Part shown: piece by piece, positions 1-9,469 of the stretch
Layout of the letters: the number at the start of each line of letters is the position of its first letter
Numbering within the stretch: position 1 is the first letter of the stretch
Origin: Eisenbergiella tayi
GTDB taxonomy: Bacteria; Bacillota; Clostridia; Lachnospirales; Lachnospiraceae
Length of the DNA: 64,000 nucleotides
Direction of reading: 5' to 3'
Assembly (NCBI RefSeq): GCF_001881565.1
Contig: NZ_MPDJ01000006.1
Coordinates: 1-64,000 of the forward strand
The notes under the pieces: generated by a model
Database searches by the model: none
The model's input: the letters and a program-made list of their open reading frames with translations, nothing else
What the model was told of the DNA's origin: nothing
Made by a program: the position numbers and the translations under genes

Positions 1-3000
1 CTTTCCCACGGGAAGTCTGTCCGTTATGACAGGTCTGCCCAGGTCATTTCCTGGGAGAGCGCCGCAGAGCGTATCGGGGAGCTTTTGGAGAGCGGCCAGT
101 TTGCCTCCAATGTGGAGCTTGCAGAAGCGGCAGGCTATGAACGCTCCCTCCTTGCGGAAAAACTTTGGCATTTGTACCACGATTTCAGCGATAAAGCCAG
201 AGATTCCGGGTATCTGTCCTGTCTGTCCGGTATTCAGAGGACCGGGTTCCCGGAAGAAACCGCATGGCTTACTGAACAGCTGAATAGCCCGGAGTTCCGC
301 CAGACCCTTGCGGAAGAATACGCTGCTTTCTGGACGGCCTACCAGCAGGATCGGGAGTTGCTGCGGTTCCATTACCACAAACCGAGAGAGATTTGGGAAA
401 GTCTGCAAGACCTGTCCCTGCCCCGCAAGAGTTTTTCGTCTGAAATGCAAGATGTTCCTGCGGTCAAGCAGTTCATCACAGAGGACGAGATCGACGCAGC
501 CATGACCGGCGGCAGCGGTATCGAGGGCGGCAAGGGCCGCATTTTCACCTTTTTCAAAAATCCCCATACGGATAAGGAAAAGGTGGATTTCCTGAAATCT
601 GAGTACGGCATCGGCGGTCACTCTCACGCCCTGTCCGGCGCTATGGGCAGTAATGAAGATCACGATGGAAAGGGTCTGCACTATAAAAAAGACGGCTGCC
701 CGGATATGCATTTCACATGGGAGAAAGTTGCCAAACGGATTACCGGCCTGATTCAAAAGGGACGCTATCTCACTGAACAGGAACAGGCGCAGTATGACAA
801 AATCCAGGCAGAAAAAGCGCTGGCCGAAGAAGATGCCCTGCAAGCCCAGCAGCCGACCCCGGAGATATGGGAATACAACGGGGTCAAGGAGCGTCACTCG
901 GATGACATAGTTCTCTATCAGATGGGCGATTTCTTTGAACTGTATGGTGAAGATGCCAAAACTGCCGCTGCGGAGCTGGACTTCCATCTCACGACCCGCG
1001 CTATCCCCGGCGGTGGCCGTGTGGAAATGTGCGGCTTTCCGGCAAACCGGCTGGAGCAGGTTGTAGAACATCTGCGGGATCAGCATGATGTAACTATTTC
1101 CGCTGTCCCGGAGGGCGGCAGAGAGCGTCAGGAGTATTCCATGCTCTCCATCGACCATGAGGCAGAACAGCACATCAATGCTCAGGAAGCAGAGTTTGGC
1201 GCAGATGGAACCAGAGTGTTCCGGGATATGGAGCCGGAACAGGCAACCCCTACGATTCGGGAACTGTATGAGAAATACAAGCCCATCGTGATGGAAGCTG
1301 TTACCCAGGACACCAGATACCGCAACGCCTGCGGCCATAGTGATTATGAAAACGCTATGATCGAGTGTAATGCTGCTGTGCGCCGCACCATTCTTGATTC
1401 CCACGATATAGAGCTGATCCGCCTGTTCTCTGATGTGCCGGAGTTTCGCCAGTGGCTGCACCGGGAAGTGGCAGACGAAACCTATCCCAAACTCCATGAG
1501 CTGCTGCGTCCTCTCTCTCAGGAAGATATTGATTCTGCCCTTTGTGCATGGAACGGCAATATCGAGAGTAAACACGCCGTTGTCCGCTATATGAAGGACC
1601 ATGCAAGGGAGAAAGACACCGCCGCATGGCTGGCTCAGGAATACGGCGGCAGTAACAGCCTGTTTGTTGTCCGTGCCGGCAGCCCGGAGGAAATGCAGCT
1701 GCCTTGGCCCAAGGTACAGCGCAGGCTTGCCCAGCTTATTCAGGAGGACAGGTTCTATACCGAAGAAGAACAGGACCGTTTTGACAACATCGACCCTATC
1801 GCCATCCGGGAAGCCTTGGAGGAAAGAGGGATCGTCAATGGCCAGGTGGCAGACCCGGAAAAACTGGACAATGACCCGTTTATCCAGCGAGTAATGTCGG
1901 ATGCAGAGCAGATTGCAGCTGCTGAGGCAGAACAGACTTCCGAGGTTTCCATTTCCGATGAGGAATATGACGCCGTTCGCAGCCCTATTCCGCAAAGAAC
2001 CTCCTATGACCCTGCTACCCCGGTCTATGCCGTGGGAGATACCGTGTATATCGAGGATGACGCCTATCAGATCACCGAGCTGCGGGATGACACCGTGCAG
2101 CTTCTGCCCACCGGCATGGTATATCCCATCTACCGGGCAGAGCGCAAAGAACAGTTCGAGCAGTTGCTTCGGGCAGACCGCCGCAATGCTTACTATACCG
2201 AGTTTCTTCCCATTGACCCGGACAAGGCAGATCAGGACTTGCGGGATGTATTGGCCCATGGACTGATGGATGAAGCAGATAAAAAACAGGTTTCCACGCT
2301 GCTGCAATCCGGCAGGAGCAACAGTGAGATCGCCTACTGGCTGAGCAGAGCCTATCCCCGTGAGATCGAGACGCTGGATCTGGAGACCGGTGATATTGCC
2401 GATTACCGTACCACGGCACAGGGCATGGAGCTGGAAGTCCTGGACGCAGAGGAAAAGCGTCTGGCTGTGCTGTATATTCGCTGGGATGAGGTTGCGCCTT
2501 TGCTGCGCGGGATGTATGCCCGTCAGCTGGATGGCTTTGGACAGGAACAGCCCCAACCGTCTGCCGAATCCCCGGCCTTCCATTCCGAGACCGTGGCCGT
2601 CTATCCTGGCGACAAGAACAATCTGCCTTATGATGTGGTGGTGGAACGGCTGCATATCGAGGAGCCAGAGCCACCAGCCCCTGTGACAGAGCCGGAGAAA
2701 ACCTTTGAGGAAGTGCTGGACGAACACCCGGTTTCCATTCCGGTAAACGGCCAGTGGCAGACCTTCCCCAATGCCAGAGCTGCCGAGGAAGCTTCTTATG
2801 AGGAATACAAGGCTAACCTGCGCCACAATGCACAGAACTTCCGTATTACCGATGCACATTTGGGCGAAGGCGGTCCGAAAGCCAAGTTCCAGGCCAATAT
2901 CGAAGCAATCAAACTGCTGAAACATCTGGAAGAAACCACCGGACAGGCAACGCCGGAGCAGCAGGAAATCCTTTCCCGCTATGTGGGCTGGGGCGGTCTT

Positions 3001-6000
3001 GCTGATGCCTTTGACCCGGAGAAACCCGCATGGGCTGCGGAATATGCCCAGCTGAAAGAGCTGCTGACCCCGGAGGAATATGCTGCCGCCAGAAGCTCCA
3101 CCCTGAACGCCCACTACACCAGCCCTACGGTTATCCAGGCCATCTATGAAGCGGTGGGGCGCATGGGCTTTGAGACCGGCAACATTCTGGAGCCGTCCTG
3201 CGGTGTGGGCAACTTCTTCGGTATGCTGCCGGAGAAAATGCGAAACAGTCGTCTGTATGGCGTGGAGCTGGATTCCATCAGCGGACGGATTGCAAAACAG
3301 CTCTATCCCAAGGCCGACATCACTGTGGCTGGGTTTGAAACCACCGACAGGCGGGATTTCTATGACCTCGCCATCGGTAATGTGCCTTTCGGCCAGTATC
3401 AGGTTCGGGACAAAGCCTATGACAAGCTGAATTTCAGCATTCACAACTACTTTTTCGCCAAAGCACTCGACCAGGTGCGTCCCGGCGGCGTGGTGGCCTT
3501 TGTCACCAGCCGCTACACGATGGACGCCAAAGATTCCACCGTGCGCCGGTATCTTGCCCAGCGTGCTGAGCTGCTGGGAGCCATCCGTCTGCCCAATGAC
3601 GCTTTCAAAAAGAACGCCGGTGCCGAGGTGGTTTCAGACATCATCTTCCTGCAAAAGCGGGACCGTCCACTGGACATCGTGCCGGAATGGACGCAGACCG
3701 GACAGACCGAGGACGGTTTTGCCATCAACCGCTATTTCCTGGACCACCCGGAAATGGTGCTGGGCCGACAGGAACCGGAAAGCACCGCCCATGGTATGGA
3801 CTACACCGTGAATCCCATCGAGGGACTGGAGCTTGCCGATCAGCTGCACGATGCGGTGAAGCACATTCGCGGCACTTATCAGGAAGCCGATCTGCCGGAG
3901 CTGGGTGAGGGCGAAGCCATCGACACCTCCATCCCCGCCGACCCCAATGTGAAAAACTACTCCTATACCGTGGTGGACGGAGATGTGTATTTCCGTGAAA
4001 ACAGCCGCATGGTACGCCCAGACCTGAATGCCACCGCCGAGGCCCGCGTGCAAGGGCTGGTGGGGCTGCGAGAATGTGTCCAGCAGCTCATTGACCTGCA
4101 AATGGACGCTGCCACACCGGACAGCGCCATCCGGGATAAACAGGCCGAACTGAACCGGCTCTATGACAGCTTTTCCGCAAAATATGGCCTGATCAATGAC
4201 CGGGCGAACCGGCTGGCCTTTGCCGATGATTCCAGCTACTATCTGCTCTGCGCGCTGGAAGTCATTGACGAGGACGGCAAGCTGGAGCGCAAGGCAGATA
4301 TGTTCACCAAACGGACCATCAAGCCCCACAAGGCGGTGGAAACCGTGGATACCGCCAGTGAAGCCCTTGCCGTTTCCATCGCGGAGAGAGCCTGTGTGGA
4401 TATGGCATATATGTCGGAGCTGACCGGTAAGACCAGCGACGAACTGGCTGCCGAGCTGCAAGGCGTGATCTTCCGTGTACCGGGACAAGTGGAGAAAGAT
4501 GGCACACCCCATTATGTGACCGCTGACGAATACCTGTCCGGCAATGTGCGCCGCAAGCTGCGTCAGGCACAGCGGGCCGCACAGCAGGACCCATCCTTCG
4601 CCGCCAATGTGGAAGCCCTTACCGCCGCCCAGCCCAAAGACCTGGACGCTTCGGAAATTGAGGTGCGCCTGGGTGCAACATGGATCGACAAAGAGTACAT
4701 CCAGCAGTTTATGTACGAGACCTTTGATACCCCGTTTTATATGCAGCGGAATATTGAGGTCAACTACACCCCATTTACAGCAGAGTGGCAGATCACTGGC
4801 AAAAGCTCCATAAGCCAGAACAATGTGGCGGCCTATACCACCTATGGAACCAGCCGCGCCAACGCCTACAAGATTCTGGAGGACAGCCTGAACCTACGTG
4901 ATGTCCGTATCTACGACACGGTGGAGGACGCGGACGGCAGGGAGCGCCGGGTGTTGAATGCCAAAGAGACCACCCTGGCCGCCCAAAAGCAGCAAGCGAT
5001 CCGGGACGCTTTCAAAGACTGGATTTGGAAAGACCCGGACCGCCGCCAAGCTCTGGTCCGCCAGTACAATGAGGAAATGAACTCCACCCGTCCCCGTGAA
5101 TACGACGGCGGACACATTACTTTCGGCGGCATGAACCCGGCCATCACCTTGCGGGAACACCAGAAAAACGCTATCGCTCATGTGCTGTACGGCGGCAATA
5201 CGCTGCTGGCGCACGAGGTAGGCGCTGGCAAAACCTTTGAAATGGTGGCTGCCGCCATGGAGAGTAAGCGTCTGGGGCTGTGCCAGAAATCCCTCTTTGT
5301 TGTGCCGAACCACCTGACCGAGCAGTGGGCTTCGGAGTTTCTGCGGCTCTATCCCTCCGCCAATATCCTTGTGACCACGAAAAAGGACTTTGAGACCCAC
5401 AACCGCAAGAAGTTCTGCGCCCGGATCGCCACCGGTGACTATGACGCTATCATCATGGGACATTCGCAGTTTGAGAAAATCCCCATCAGCCGGGAGCGTC
5501 AGGAACGGCTCCTATATGAGCAGATTGATGAAATCACGGAGGGGATTGCCGAGGTACAGGCCAGCGGCGGTGAGCGTTTTACGGTCAAGCAGCTGGAACG
5601 CACCCGCAAATCGCTGGAAGCCAGGCTGGAAAAATTGCAGGCCGAGAGCCGCAAGGACGATGTAGTGACATTCGAGCAGCTGGGCGTGGACCGCCTATTC
5701 GTCGATGAAGCGCATAACTACAAAAACCTGTTTTTATACACCAAAATGCGGAATGTGGCAGGTCTCTCCACCAGCGATGCCCAAAAGTCCAGCGATATGT
5801 TTGCGAAGTGTCGCTATATGGACGAGATTACCGGAAACCGTGGCGTTATCTTTGCCACCGGAACCCCGGTCAGCAACTCCATGACCGAGCTTTACACCAT
5901 GCAGCGGTATCTCCAGTATGACCGCCTGCAAGAACTGAACATGACCCATTTCGACTGCTGGGCCAGCCGTTTCGGAGAAACCGTCACGGCGCTGGAACTG

Positions 6001-7746
6001 GCCCCGGAGGGAACCGGCTATCGGGCGCGCACCCGATTCTCCAAGTTTTTCAACCTGCCAGAGCTGATGAACCTGTTCAAAGAGGTGGCGGACATCAAGA
6101 CCGCCGACCAGCTGAACCTGCCCACCCCGGAGGTGGAATACCACAATATTGTGGCACAGCCCACCGAACATCAGCAGGAAATGGTGAAGGCACTCTCCGA
6201 GCGCGCTTCCGAAGTACACAGAGGAAGTGTGGACCCGTCCGTGGATAATATGCTCAAAATCACCTCGGATGGCCGCAAGCTGGGACTGGACCAGCGCATC
6301 ATCAACCAGCTACTGCCGGATGAACCCGGCACCAAGGTCAATCAGTGCGTGGACAACATCATGCAGATCTGGCGGGACGGGGACGCAGATAAGCTGACCC
6401 AGCTGGTATTCTGCGACATTTCCACACCCCAGGCAGCCCCCTACAAAAAGGCAGCCAAACAGCTGGACAATCCGCTGCTTCATGGGTTGGAAGAAGCAAT
6501 CCCACTGGATGAGCCGGAGCCTGCCTTTACCATCTATGAGGACATCCGCCAAAAGCTCATCGCCCAGGGGATGCCTGCCGACCAGATCGCCTTTATCCAC
6601 GAAGCCAACACAGAGGTACGGAAAAAGGAACTGTTCTCCAAGGTCCGCACCGGGCAGGTGCGCGTCCTCTTAGGCAGCACTGCCAAGATGGGCGCTGGCA
6701 CCAATGTGCAGGATCGCCTTGTAGCCCTCCATGACCTGGATTGTCCGTGGCGTCCGGGAGACCTTGCCCAGCGCAAGGGGCGCATCGAGCGTCAGGGCAA
6801 CCAGAATCCGCTGGTTCATGTGTACCGCTATGTCACCGAGGGGACTTTTGACGCTTATCTCTGGCAGACAGTGGAAAACAAGCAGAAATTCATTTCGCAA
6901 ATCATGACCAGCAAAAGCCCAGTTCGCTCCTGCGACGATGTGGATGAAACGGCTCTTTCTTTTGCTGAGATCAAGGCCCTGTGTGCCGGAGATCCCCGTA
7001 TCAAGGAGCGCATGGATTTGGATGTTGAGGTTGCCAAGCTGAAGCTGATGAAAGCCGACCACCAGAGCAAGCAGTACCGTCTGGAGGACCAGCTGCTCAA
7101 ATACTTCCCCCAGGAAATCGAAACCAACAAGGGGTATATCCAGGGCTTTGAAGTCGATTTGGAAACACTGGTTGCCCACCCACACCCGGCAGATGGCTTT
7201 GCTGGTATGGAGATCCGGGGCGATGTGCTGACCGACAAAGAAAACGCCGGTGCAGCCCTGCTGGATGCCTGTAAGGAGGTCAAAACCTCCGATCCGGTAC
7301 AGATTGGCAGTTACCGTGGATTCATTATGTCTGTGGAATTTGAAGCATGGAAACAGGAATATACGCTCCTGCTGAAAGGACAAATGACCCATCGGGCGAC
7401 CCTGGGTACAGACCCGCGCGGAAATCTCACCCGTATCGACAACGCACTGGCGCAGATGCCCCAGCGTCTGGAAGCGGTCAAAAACCAGCTGGAGAACCTT
7501 TACCAGCAGCAGGCCGCTGCCAAGGAGGAAGTTGGCAAGCCGTTCCCCTTTGAGGACGATCTGCGGATCAAGTCCGCCCGTCTGGTGGAACTGGATACCT
7601 TACTGAACATTGACGGCAAGGGCCACGCCCAGCCGGAAACAGTGGCTGCCAAGAGCGCGCGTCCCTCGGTGCTGGACAGCCTGAAACGCCCTGTGCCGCC
7701 CCGCAGCCCTGAAAAGAAACCAAAACAACACGAGGAGGTACGATGA
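1..7746 (+). CDS. Giant SNF2-type helicase / N6-adenine DNA methylase of the ICE (5' end outside window)
   Basis: The frame is open from base 1, so the start lies upstream; the TTG at 85 is not a credible start. Residues counted from base 1: a MutS domain I-like block (about 296-370, with QMGDFFELYGEDA), a methyltransferase core with motif I EPSCGVGNFFG (about 1066) and a NVPF catalytic motif (about 1126) instead of the usual NPPY/F, then an SNF2 helicase with Walker A GAGKT (1741-1745), DEAH box (1902-1905) and a helicase C block ending GRIERQGNQNP (about 2260). A W-K/E-x-V-A-x-RI module recurs several times in the first 850 residues. Proteins of this layout are hallmark genes of clostridial conjugative elements; a role in modifying or protecting transferring DNA is inferred. 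It overlaps the next gene by ATGA. Confidence 0.88.
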   Translation, partial: LSHGKSVRYDRSAQVISWESAAERIGELLESGQFASNVELAEAAGYERSLLAEKLWHLYHDFSDKARDSGYLSCLSGIQRTGFPEETAWLTEQLNSPEFRQTLAEEYAAFWTAYQQDRELLRFHYHKPREIWESLQDLSLPRKSFSSEMQDVPAVKQFITEDEIDAAMTGGSGIEGGKGRIFTFFKNPHTDKEKVDFLKSEYGIGGHSHALSGAMGSNEDHDGKGLHYKKDGCPDMHFTWEKVAKRITGLIQKGRYLTEQEQAQYDKIQAEKALAEEDALQAQQPTPEIWEYNGVKERHSDDIVLYQMGDFFELYGEDAKTAAAELDFHLTTRAIPGGGRVEMCGFPANRLEQVVEHLRDQHDVTISAVPEGGRERQEYSMLSIDHEAEQHINAQEAEFGADGTRVFRDMEPEQATPTIRELYEKYKPIVMEAVTQDTRYRNACGHSDYENAMIECNAAVRRTILDSHDIELIRLFSDVPEFRQWLHREVADETYPKLHELLRPLSQEDIDSALCAWNGNIESKHAVVRYMKDHAREKDTAAWLAQEYGGSNSLFVVRAGSPEEMQLPWPKVQRRLAQLIQEDRFYTEEEQDRFDNIDPIAIREALEERGIVNGQVADPEKLDNDPFIQRVMSDAEQIAAAEAEQTSEVSISDEEYDAVRSPIPQRTSYDPATPVYAVGDTVYIEDDAYQITELRDDTVQLLPTGMVYPIYRAERKEQFEQLLRADRRNAYYTEFLPIDPDKADQDLRDVLAHGLMDEADKKQVSTLLQSGRSNSEIAYWLSRAYPREIETLDLETGDIADYRTTAQGMELEVLDAEEKRLAVLYIRWDEVAPLLRGMYARQLDGFGQEQPQPSAESPAFHSETVAVYPGDKNNLPYDVVVERLHIEEPEPPAPVTEPEKTFEEVLDEHPVSIPVNGQWQTFPNARAAEEASYEEYKANLRHNAQNFRITDAHLGEGGPKAKFQANIEAIKLLKHLEETTGQATPEQQEILSRYVGWGGLADAFDPEKPAWAAEYAQLKELLTPEEYAAARSSTLNAHYTSPTVIQAIYEAVGRMGFETGNILEPSCGVGNFFGMLPEKMRNSRLYGVELDSISGRIAKQLYPKADITVAGFETTDRRDFYDLAIGNVPFGQYQVRDKAYDKLNFSIHNYFFAKALDQVRPGGVVAFVTSRYTMDAKDSTVRRYLAQRAELLGAIRLPNDAFKKNAGAEVVSDIIFLQKRDRPLDIVPEWTQTGQTEDGFAINRYFLDHPEMVLGRQEPESTAHGMDYTVNPIEGLELADQLHDAVKHIRGTYQEADLPELGEGEAIDTSIPADPNVKNYSYTVVDGDVYFRENSRMVRPDLNATAEARVQGLVGLRECVQQLIDLQMDAATPDSAIRDKQAELNRLYDSFSAKYGLINDRANRLAFADDSSYYLLCALEVIDEDGKLERKADMFTKRTIKPHKAVETVDTASEALAVSIAERACVDMAYMSELTGKTSDELAAELQGVIFRVPGQVEKDGTPHYVTADEYLSGNVRRKLRQAQRAAQQDPSFAANVEALTAAQPKDLDASEIEVRLGATWIDKEYIQQFMYETFDTPFYMQRNIEVNYTPFTAEWQITGKSSISQNNVAAYTTYGTSRANAYKILEDSLNLRDVRIYDTVEDADGRERRVLNAKETTLAAQKQQAIRDAFKDWIWKDPDRRQALVRQYNEEMNSTRPREYDGGHITFGGMNPAITLREHQKNAIAHVLYGGNTLLAHEVGAGKTFEMVAAAMESKRLGLCQKSLFVVPNHLTEQWASEFLRLYPSANILVTTKKDFETHNRKKFCARIATGDYDAIIMGHSQFEKIPISRERQERLLYEQIDEITEGIAEVQASGGERFTVKQLERTRKSLEARLEKLQAESRKDDVVTFEQLGVDRLFVDEAHNYKNLFLYTKMRNVAGLSTSDAQKSSDMFAKCRYMDEITGNRGVIFATGTPVSNSMTELYTMQRYLQYDRLQELNMTHFDCWASRFGETVTALELAPEGTGYRARTRFSKFFNLPELMNLFKEVADIKTADQLNLPTPEVEYHNIVAQPTEHQQEMVKALSERASEVHRGSVDPSVDNMLKITSDGRKLGLDQRIINQLLPDEPGTKVNQCVDNIMQIWRDGDADKLTQLVFCDISTPQAAPYKKAAKQLDNPLLHGLEEAIPLDEPEPAFTIYEDIRQKLIAQGMPADQIAFIHEANTEVRKKELFSKVRTGQVRVLLGSTAKMGAGTNVQDRLVALHDLDCPWRPGDLAQRKGRIERQGNQNPLVHVYRYVTEGTFDAYLWQTVENKQKFISQIMTSKSPVRSCDDVDETALSFAEIKALCAGDPRIKERMDLDVEVAKLKLMKADHQSKQYRLEDQLLKYFPQEIETNKGYIQGFEVDLETLVAHPHPADGFAGMEIRGDVLTDKENAGAALLDACKEVKTSDPVQIGSYRGFIMSVEFEAWKQEYTLLLKGQMTHRATLGTDPRGNLTRIDNALAQMPQRLEAVKNQLENLYQQQAAAKEEVGKPFPFEDDLRIKSARLVELDTLLNIDGKGHAQPETVAAKSARPSVLDSLKRPVPPRSPEKKPKQHEEVR

Positions 7747-8555
7747 TTATGAATACCAACGATCTGAATACGGCTCTCTATGAAAAGATGGCCGCTGAAC
7801 AGGATAAGTACAGGGACTGGCTGAAAAGCCAGCCCCCGGAAGAAACCCTGCACCACACCTATGAGTACGCCATCCGTGAGGACATCGTGATGGCGATGGA
7901 GGAACTGGAGCTGACCGATGCACAGGCACAGGCACTTTTGGAGTCTCCCTCTCCGCTGGCAGATGTGTACCGCTATTTTGAAAAGCTGGAGACCGGCTAT
8001 ATGGATGCGATCCGGGACAGCATTGAAAACCGGGCGGATGATGCGTGCAGGGCGCAGGAAGAATTACGGACTGCCCCTCTCTACCCCCATTCTGCCGCCT
8101 ATGCGTCCCAGCATGGGGAGATGGCACAATATAACCGTTCTTATCAGGCAAACAGCGCCTGCAAAGAAGCCATTGAGCAGACCATCAGCGCTCACTATGC
8201 AGAGAACCGGCTGGATACGGAGGCGGCGGTCAAAGATGTGCTGGAAAAGTTCGGGGCGGAACGGGTACAGTTTATTCTTGCCAACACCATCCAGCACAAG
8301 AACCGTGACGGGCGTATTTCTCAGGACAATAAAGTCTGGGCAAAAACCATTCCCATGCCGGAAGACAGCGGTACTTCCCGCCACTGTGCCTATCTGGTTG
8401 TGGATGGGGTCAATCCCGGTCTGACCGACCTGTTTACCAGACAAGCCAGAAAAACCATGCAGGAACAGCAGAAAAGCTCTGTCCTGCAAAAGCTCAGACA
8501 AGAACCATCAATTCACAAACCTGCCGCCCCGAAGAAACGGGAGCCGGAGCGATGA
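7743..8555 (+). CDS. DUF3848/DUF3849 domain protein of the ICE
   Basis: This 270-residue soluble protein starts with ATG overlapping the previous stop (ATGA), so it is translationally coupled to the giant methylase. The first half (about residues 5-95, NTALYEKMAAEQDKYRDWL) resembles DUF3848, and the second (about 130-230, with AVKDVLEKFGAERVQFILAN) resembles DUF3849. Both families travel with the giant SNF2 methylase in Tn1549-like elements; no biochemical function is established. It overlaps the following mobC-like gene by four bases, indicating one operon. Confidence 0.8.
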   Translation: MIMNTNDLNTALYEKMAAEQDKYRDWLKSQPPEETLHHTYEYAIREDIVMAMEELELTDAQAQALLESPSPLADVYRYFEKLETGYMDAIRDSIENRADDACRAQEELRTAPLYPHSAAYASQHGEMAQYNRSYQANSACKEAIEQTISAHYAENRLDTEAAVKDVLEKFGAERVQFILANTIQHKNRDGRISQDNKVWAKTIPMPEDSGTSRHCAYLVVDGVNPGLTDLFTRQARKTMQEQQKSSVLQKLRQEPSIHKPAAPKKREPER

Positions 8556-8896
8556 GCAGCCCCAAACGCAAGCGAGATGTGCCGGTTCTGTTTTGGGTAT
8601 CCGCTGATGAAATGGAATTGATTCAGCAGAAAATGGCGCAGTTTGGAACAAAAAACCTGAGCGCCTATCTGCGAAAAATGGCTGTGGACGGCTATGTGGT
8701 GCAGCTGGATTTGCCGGAACTGAAAGAACTGGTATCCCTGCTGCGCCGGAGCAGCAACAACTTAAACCAACTGACCCGCAAGGTGCATGAGACCGGGCGT
8801 ATCTACGATGCCGATCTGGAGGATATATCTCAGCGGCAGGAACAGCTATGGGACGGCGTTAAGGAGATACTGACCCGGCTCTCCAAACTTTCGTAA
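8552..8896 (+). CDS. MobC-family relaxosome accessory protein
   Basis: This is a 114-residue basic protein with a ribbon-helix-helix-like N-terminus (RDVPVLFWVSADEMELIQQK) and the typical MobC segment around residues 62-75 (LLRRSSNNLNQLTRKV). MobC proteins bind near oriT and help the relaxase nick DNA. The start overlaps the previous stop (ATGA) and the gene is followed by a strong terminator at 8917-8970, so it ends this transfer operon. The relaxase it would serve is encoded at 10988-12403, separated by an inserted nuclease gene pair. Confidence 0.85.
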   Translation: MSSPKRKRDVPVLFWVSADEMELIQQKMAQFGTKNLSAYLRKMAVDGYVVQLDLPELKELVSLLRRSSNNLNQLTRKVHETGRIYDADLEDISQRQEQLWDGVKEILTRLSKLS

Positions 8897-8916
8897 CCGG
8901 GACAAATACCCCATCT

Positions 8917-8970
8917 GCGGAGGGAGGAACGGCGTTCTTTTCGCCGCGCCTTCCTCCGCTTTTTCTTTTT
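8917..8970 (+). terminator. Intrinsic terminator after mobC-like gene
   Basis: GCGGAGG (8917-8923) pairs with CCTCCGC (8953-8959), with an inner CGGCG/CGCCG pair, followed by an 11-base T-rich run. It lies 20 bases after the mobC-like stop. Confidence 0.85.
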
Positions 8971-9052
8971 GCCCGTATCCTTGCCTTTTGGCTGTGAGAC
9001 AGGGATAATGGAATCAGGAACAGGAACTGTGATTTTGGGAGGAGGCATAACA

Positions 9053-9364
9053 ATGAGGGCATTGGTATTTTTGCTGAAACTGTTGTTAAAGATTTTAGTG
9101 GCTCCGGTGATTTTGGCACTGACCCTGTTTGTATGGATTTGTGTGGGAATCGTGTATATCTCCGGTCTGGTGCTGGGGCTTATCAGCATGGTGATCGCCC
9201 TGCTGGGTGTGGCGGTTCTGATTACCTACTCCCTGCAAAACGGCATTATCCTGCTGGTGATGGCATTCCTTATTAGCCCGTTTGGTCTGCCGATGGCTGC
9301 CATCTGGCTGCTGGGCAAGGTGCAGGATTTGAAGTTTGCCATTCAGGATTTGGTTTATGGATAA
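9053..9364 (+). CDS. CD1845-like small integral membrane protein
   Basis: This is a 103-residue, very hydrophobic protein with about three membrane helices. I chose ATG 9053 because GGGAGGAGG lies at 9038-9046 and the protein then begins MRALVFLLKLLLK; an upstream ATG in frame at 8969 lacks a ribosome site and would run over the terminator loop. Similar small membrane proteins (called CD1845 family in C. difficile elements) sit beside mobC in Tn1549-like ICEs. Function unknown; a link to the conjugation machinery is only inferred from position. Confidence 0.75.
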   Translation: MRALVFLLKLLLKILVAPVILALTLFVWICVGIVYISGLVLGLISMVIALLGVAVLITYSLQNGIILLVMAFLISPFGLPMAAIWLLGKVQDLKFAIQDLVYG

Positions 9365-9383
9365 AATATGTCACTGATGTTAT

Positions 9384-9412
9384 TTTACTTTCCCTAAAAA
9401 ATAGGATATACT
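9384..9412 (+). promoter_or_regulatory. Sigma-A-type promoter for the PDDEXK nuclease gene
   Basis: TTTACT (9384-9389), a 17-base spacer and TATACT (9407-9412) lie in the AT-rich gap before the nuclease gene. Confidence 0.55.
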
Positions 9413-9469
9413 ATATAAGAATATATTCTGCCGCCGAGTGCGGATAGTTTTAGATAAAGGAGGGCGTGT

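Noticed and set aside
2072..2674. 200-codon open frame on the minus strand
   Set aside because: It lies fully inside the giant methylase gene, has no ribosome site and a composition typical of a GC-rich antisense shadow.
3634..4512. 292-codon open frame on the minus strand
   Set aside because: Antisense of the conserved methylase core; low-complexity His/Gly/Gln-rich translation and no family likeness.
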